Shown here piece after piece: positions 63,868 through 64,000 of a stretch of DNA of 64,000 nucleotides. The stretch's first letter is position 1. Every line of letters starts with the position of its first letter. The DNA is from M3007 sp043764095. Its GTDB lineage: Bacteria; Bacteroidota; Bacteroidia; Chitinophagales; Saprospiraceae. The notes beneath the pieces were generated by a model that did not search any database, was not told the DNA's origin, and saw nothing but the letters and a program-made list of their open reading frames with translations. The position numbers and the translations under genes are program-made. The stretch spans positions 7,619 through 71,618 of the forward strand of contig JAYUKX010000017.1 of the NCBI GenBank assembly GCA_043764095.1. The letters are read 5' to 3'.

Positions 63868-63925
63868 CTTGCAAATCTCAAAAAATTAAAACCGAGTGCA
63901 ATAATGCTTACTTCCTACTTTTTTT
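63868..63925. repeat. 58-bp dispersed repeat, copy 2
   Basis: Second copy of the repeat at 60601-60658. It lies just upstream of the gabT-like gene (on the opposite strand) and the window ends soon after, so its full extent cannot be judged. Confidence 0.6.
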
Positions 63926-64000
63926 CGCCAAAAAAAGGTATGCGGTCAAAAAGTGAGGGTATATTAGTTTCTTTTAGCAATGATTGAGGCCAAAGAATCC

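Overview
The window looks like a chromosomal segment from a member of the Bacteroidota, most likely a Saprospiraceae/Chitinophagales-type organism (inference). The evidence is a GldC homologue, a PorP/SprF-like protein beside a giant adhesin with a gliding-motility-type C-terminal domain, a second large protein with a type IX secretion (T9SS) sorting tail, many lipoproteins and carboxypeptidase-regulatory-like folds, and promoters of the Bacteroidota form TTTG-N17-21-TAnnTTTG. No tRNA, rRNA, CRISPR array or intact transposase gene was found.

Layout: 1-3.6 kb has the start of an M48 metalloprotease lipoprotein (cut by the left edge), a small basic secreted protein, an OmpA-family protein and a sirtuin. 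3.9-17.5 kb is mostly envelope biogenesis: a peptidoglycan amidase, GldC, a UPF0104-type membrane protein, a three-gene chaperone/outer-membrane-assembly run (parvulin lipoprotein, SurA-like PPIase, BamA), a DoxX-like membrane protein, an MMPL/RND transporter, a MOSC protein, a lipoprotein and a NodB deacetylase. 17.7-29 kb has gltX, a 2645-residue T9SS adhesin, its PorP/SprF partner and hemD. 29-36.5 kb is accessory in character: a VWFA lipoprotein and its truncated paralogue, REP-like palindromes, a MITE-like repeat (second copy near position 600), two ABC permeases without an ATPase, and a PD-(D/E)XK (Rpn-type) nuclease gene broken by an in-frame stop. 36.5-44.9 kb returns to metabolism and housekeeping: 3-hydroxyanthranilate dioxygenase, a Cys/Met PLP enzyme, a secreted protein, a PurF-like amidotransferase, PgeF, a SPOR protein, a membrane protein and tsaD.

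The most unusual region is 45.0-53.7 kb. A single-pass membrane protein with an N-terminal effector-associated-domain (EAD11-like) module and a predicted periplasmic carboxypeptidase-regulatory-like module is followed by three tandem paralogues. Each paralogue has a nearly identical signal peptide, beta domain and coiled coil, followed by a divergent or expanded TPR body. Two of the TPR bodies consist of 144-bp tandem repeats. The spacers before paralogues 2 and 3 carry decayed copies of the 3' end of the EAD gene and of an ancestral C-terminal tail, so the cluster grew by tandem duplication of an EAD-3'-end/TPR-gene unit. The arrangement suggests a trans-envelope sensor coupled to an effector encoded elsewhere, with a fast-diversifying periplasmic TPR partner (inference).

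54-64 kb holds a 1099-residue T9SS cargo protein, an unidentified helical protein, a photolyase-related protein without the usual Fe-S cysteines, a PagL-like lipid A deacylase, a GNAT acetyltransferase and a GabT-type aminotransferase.
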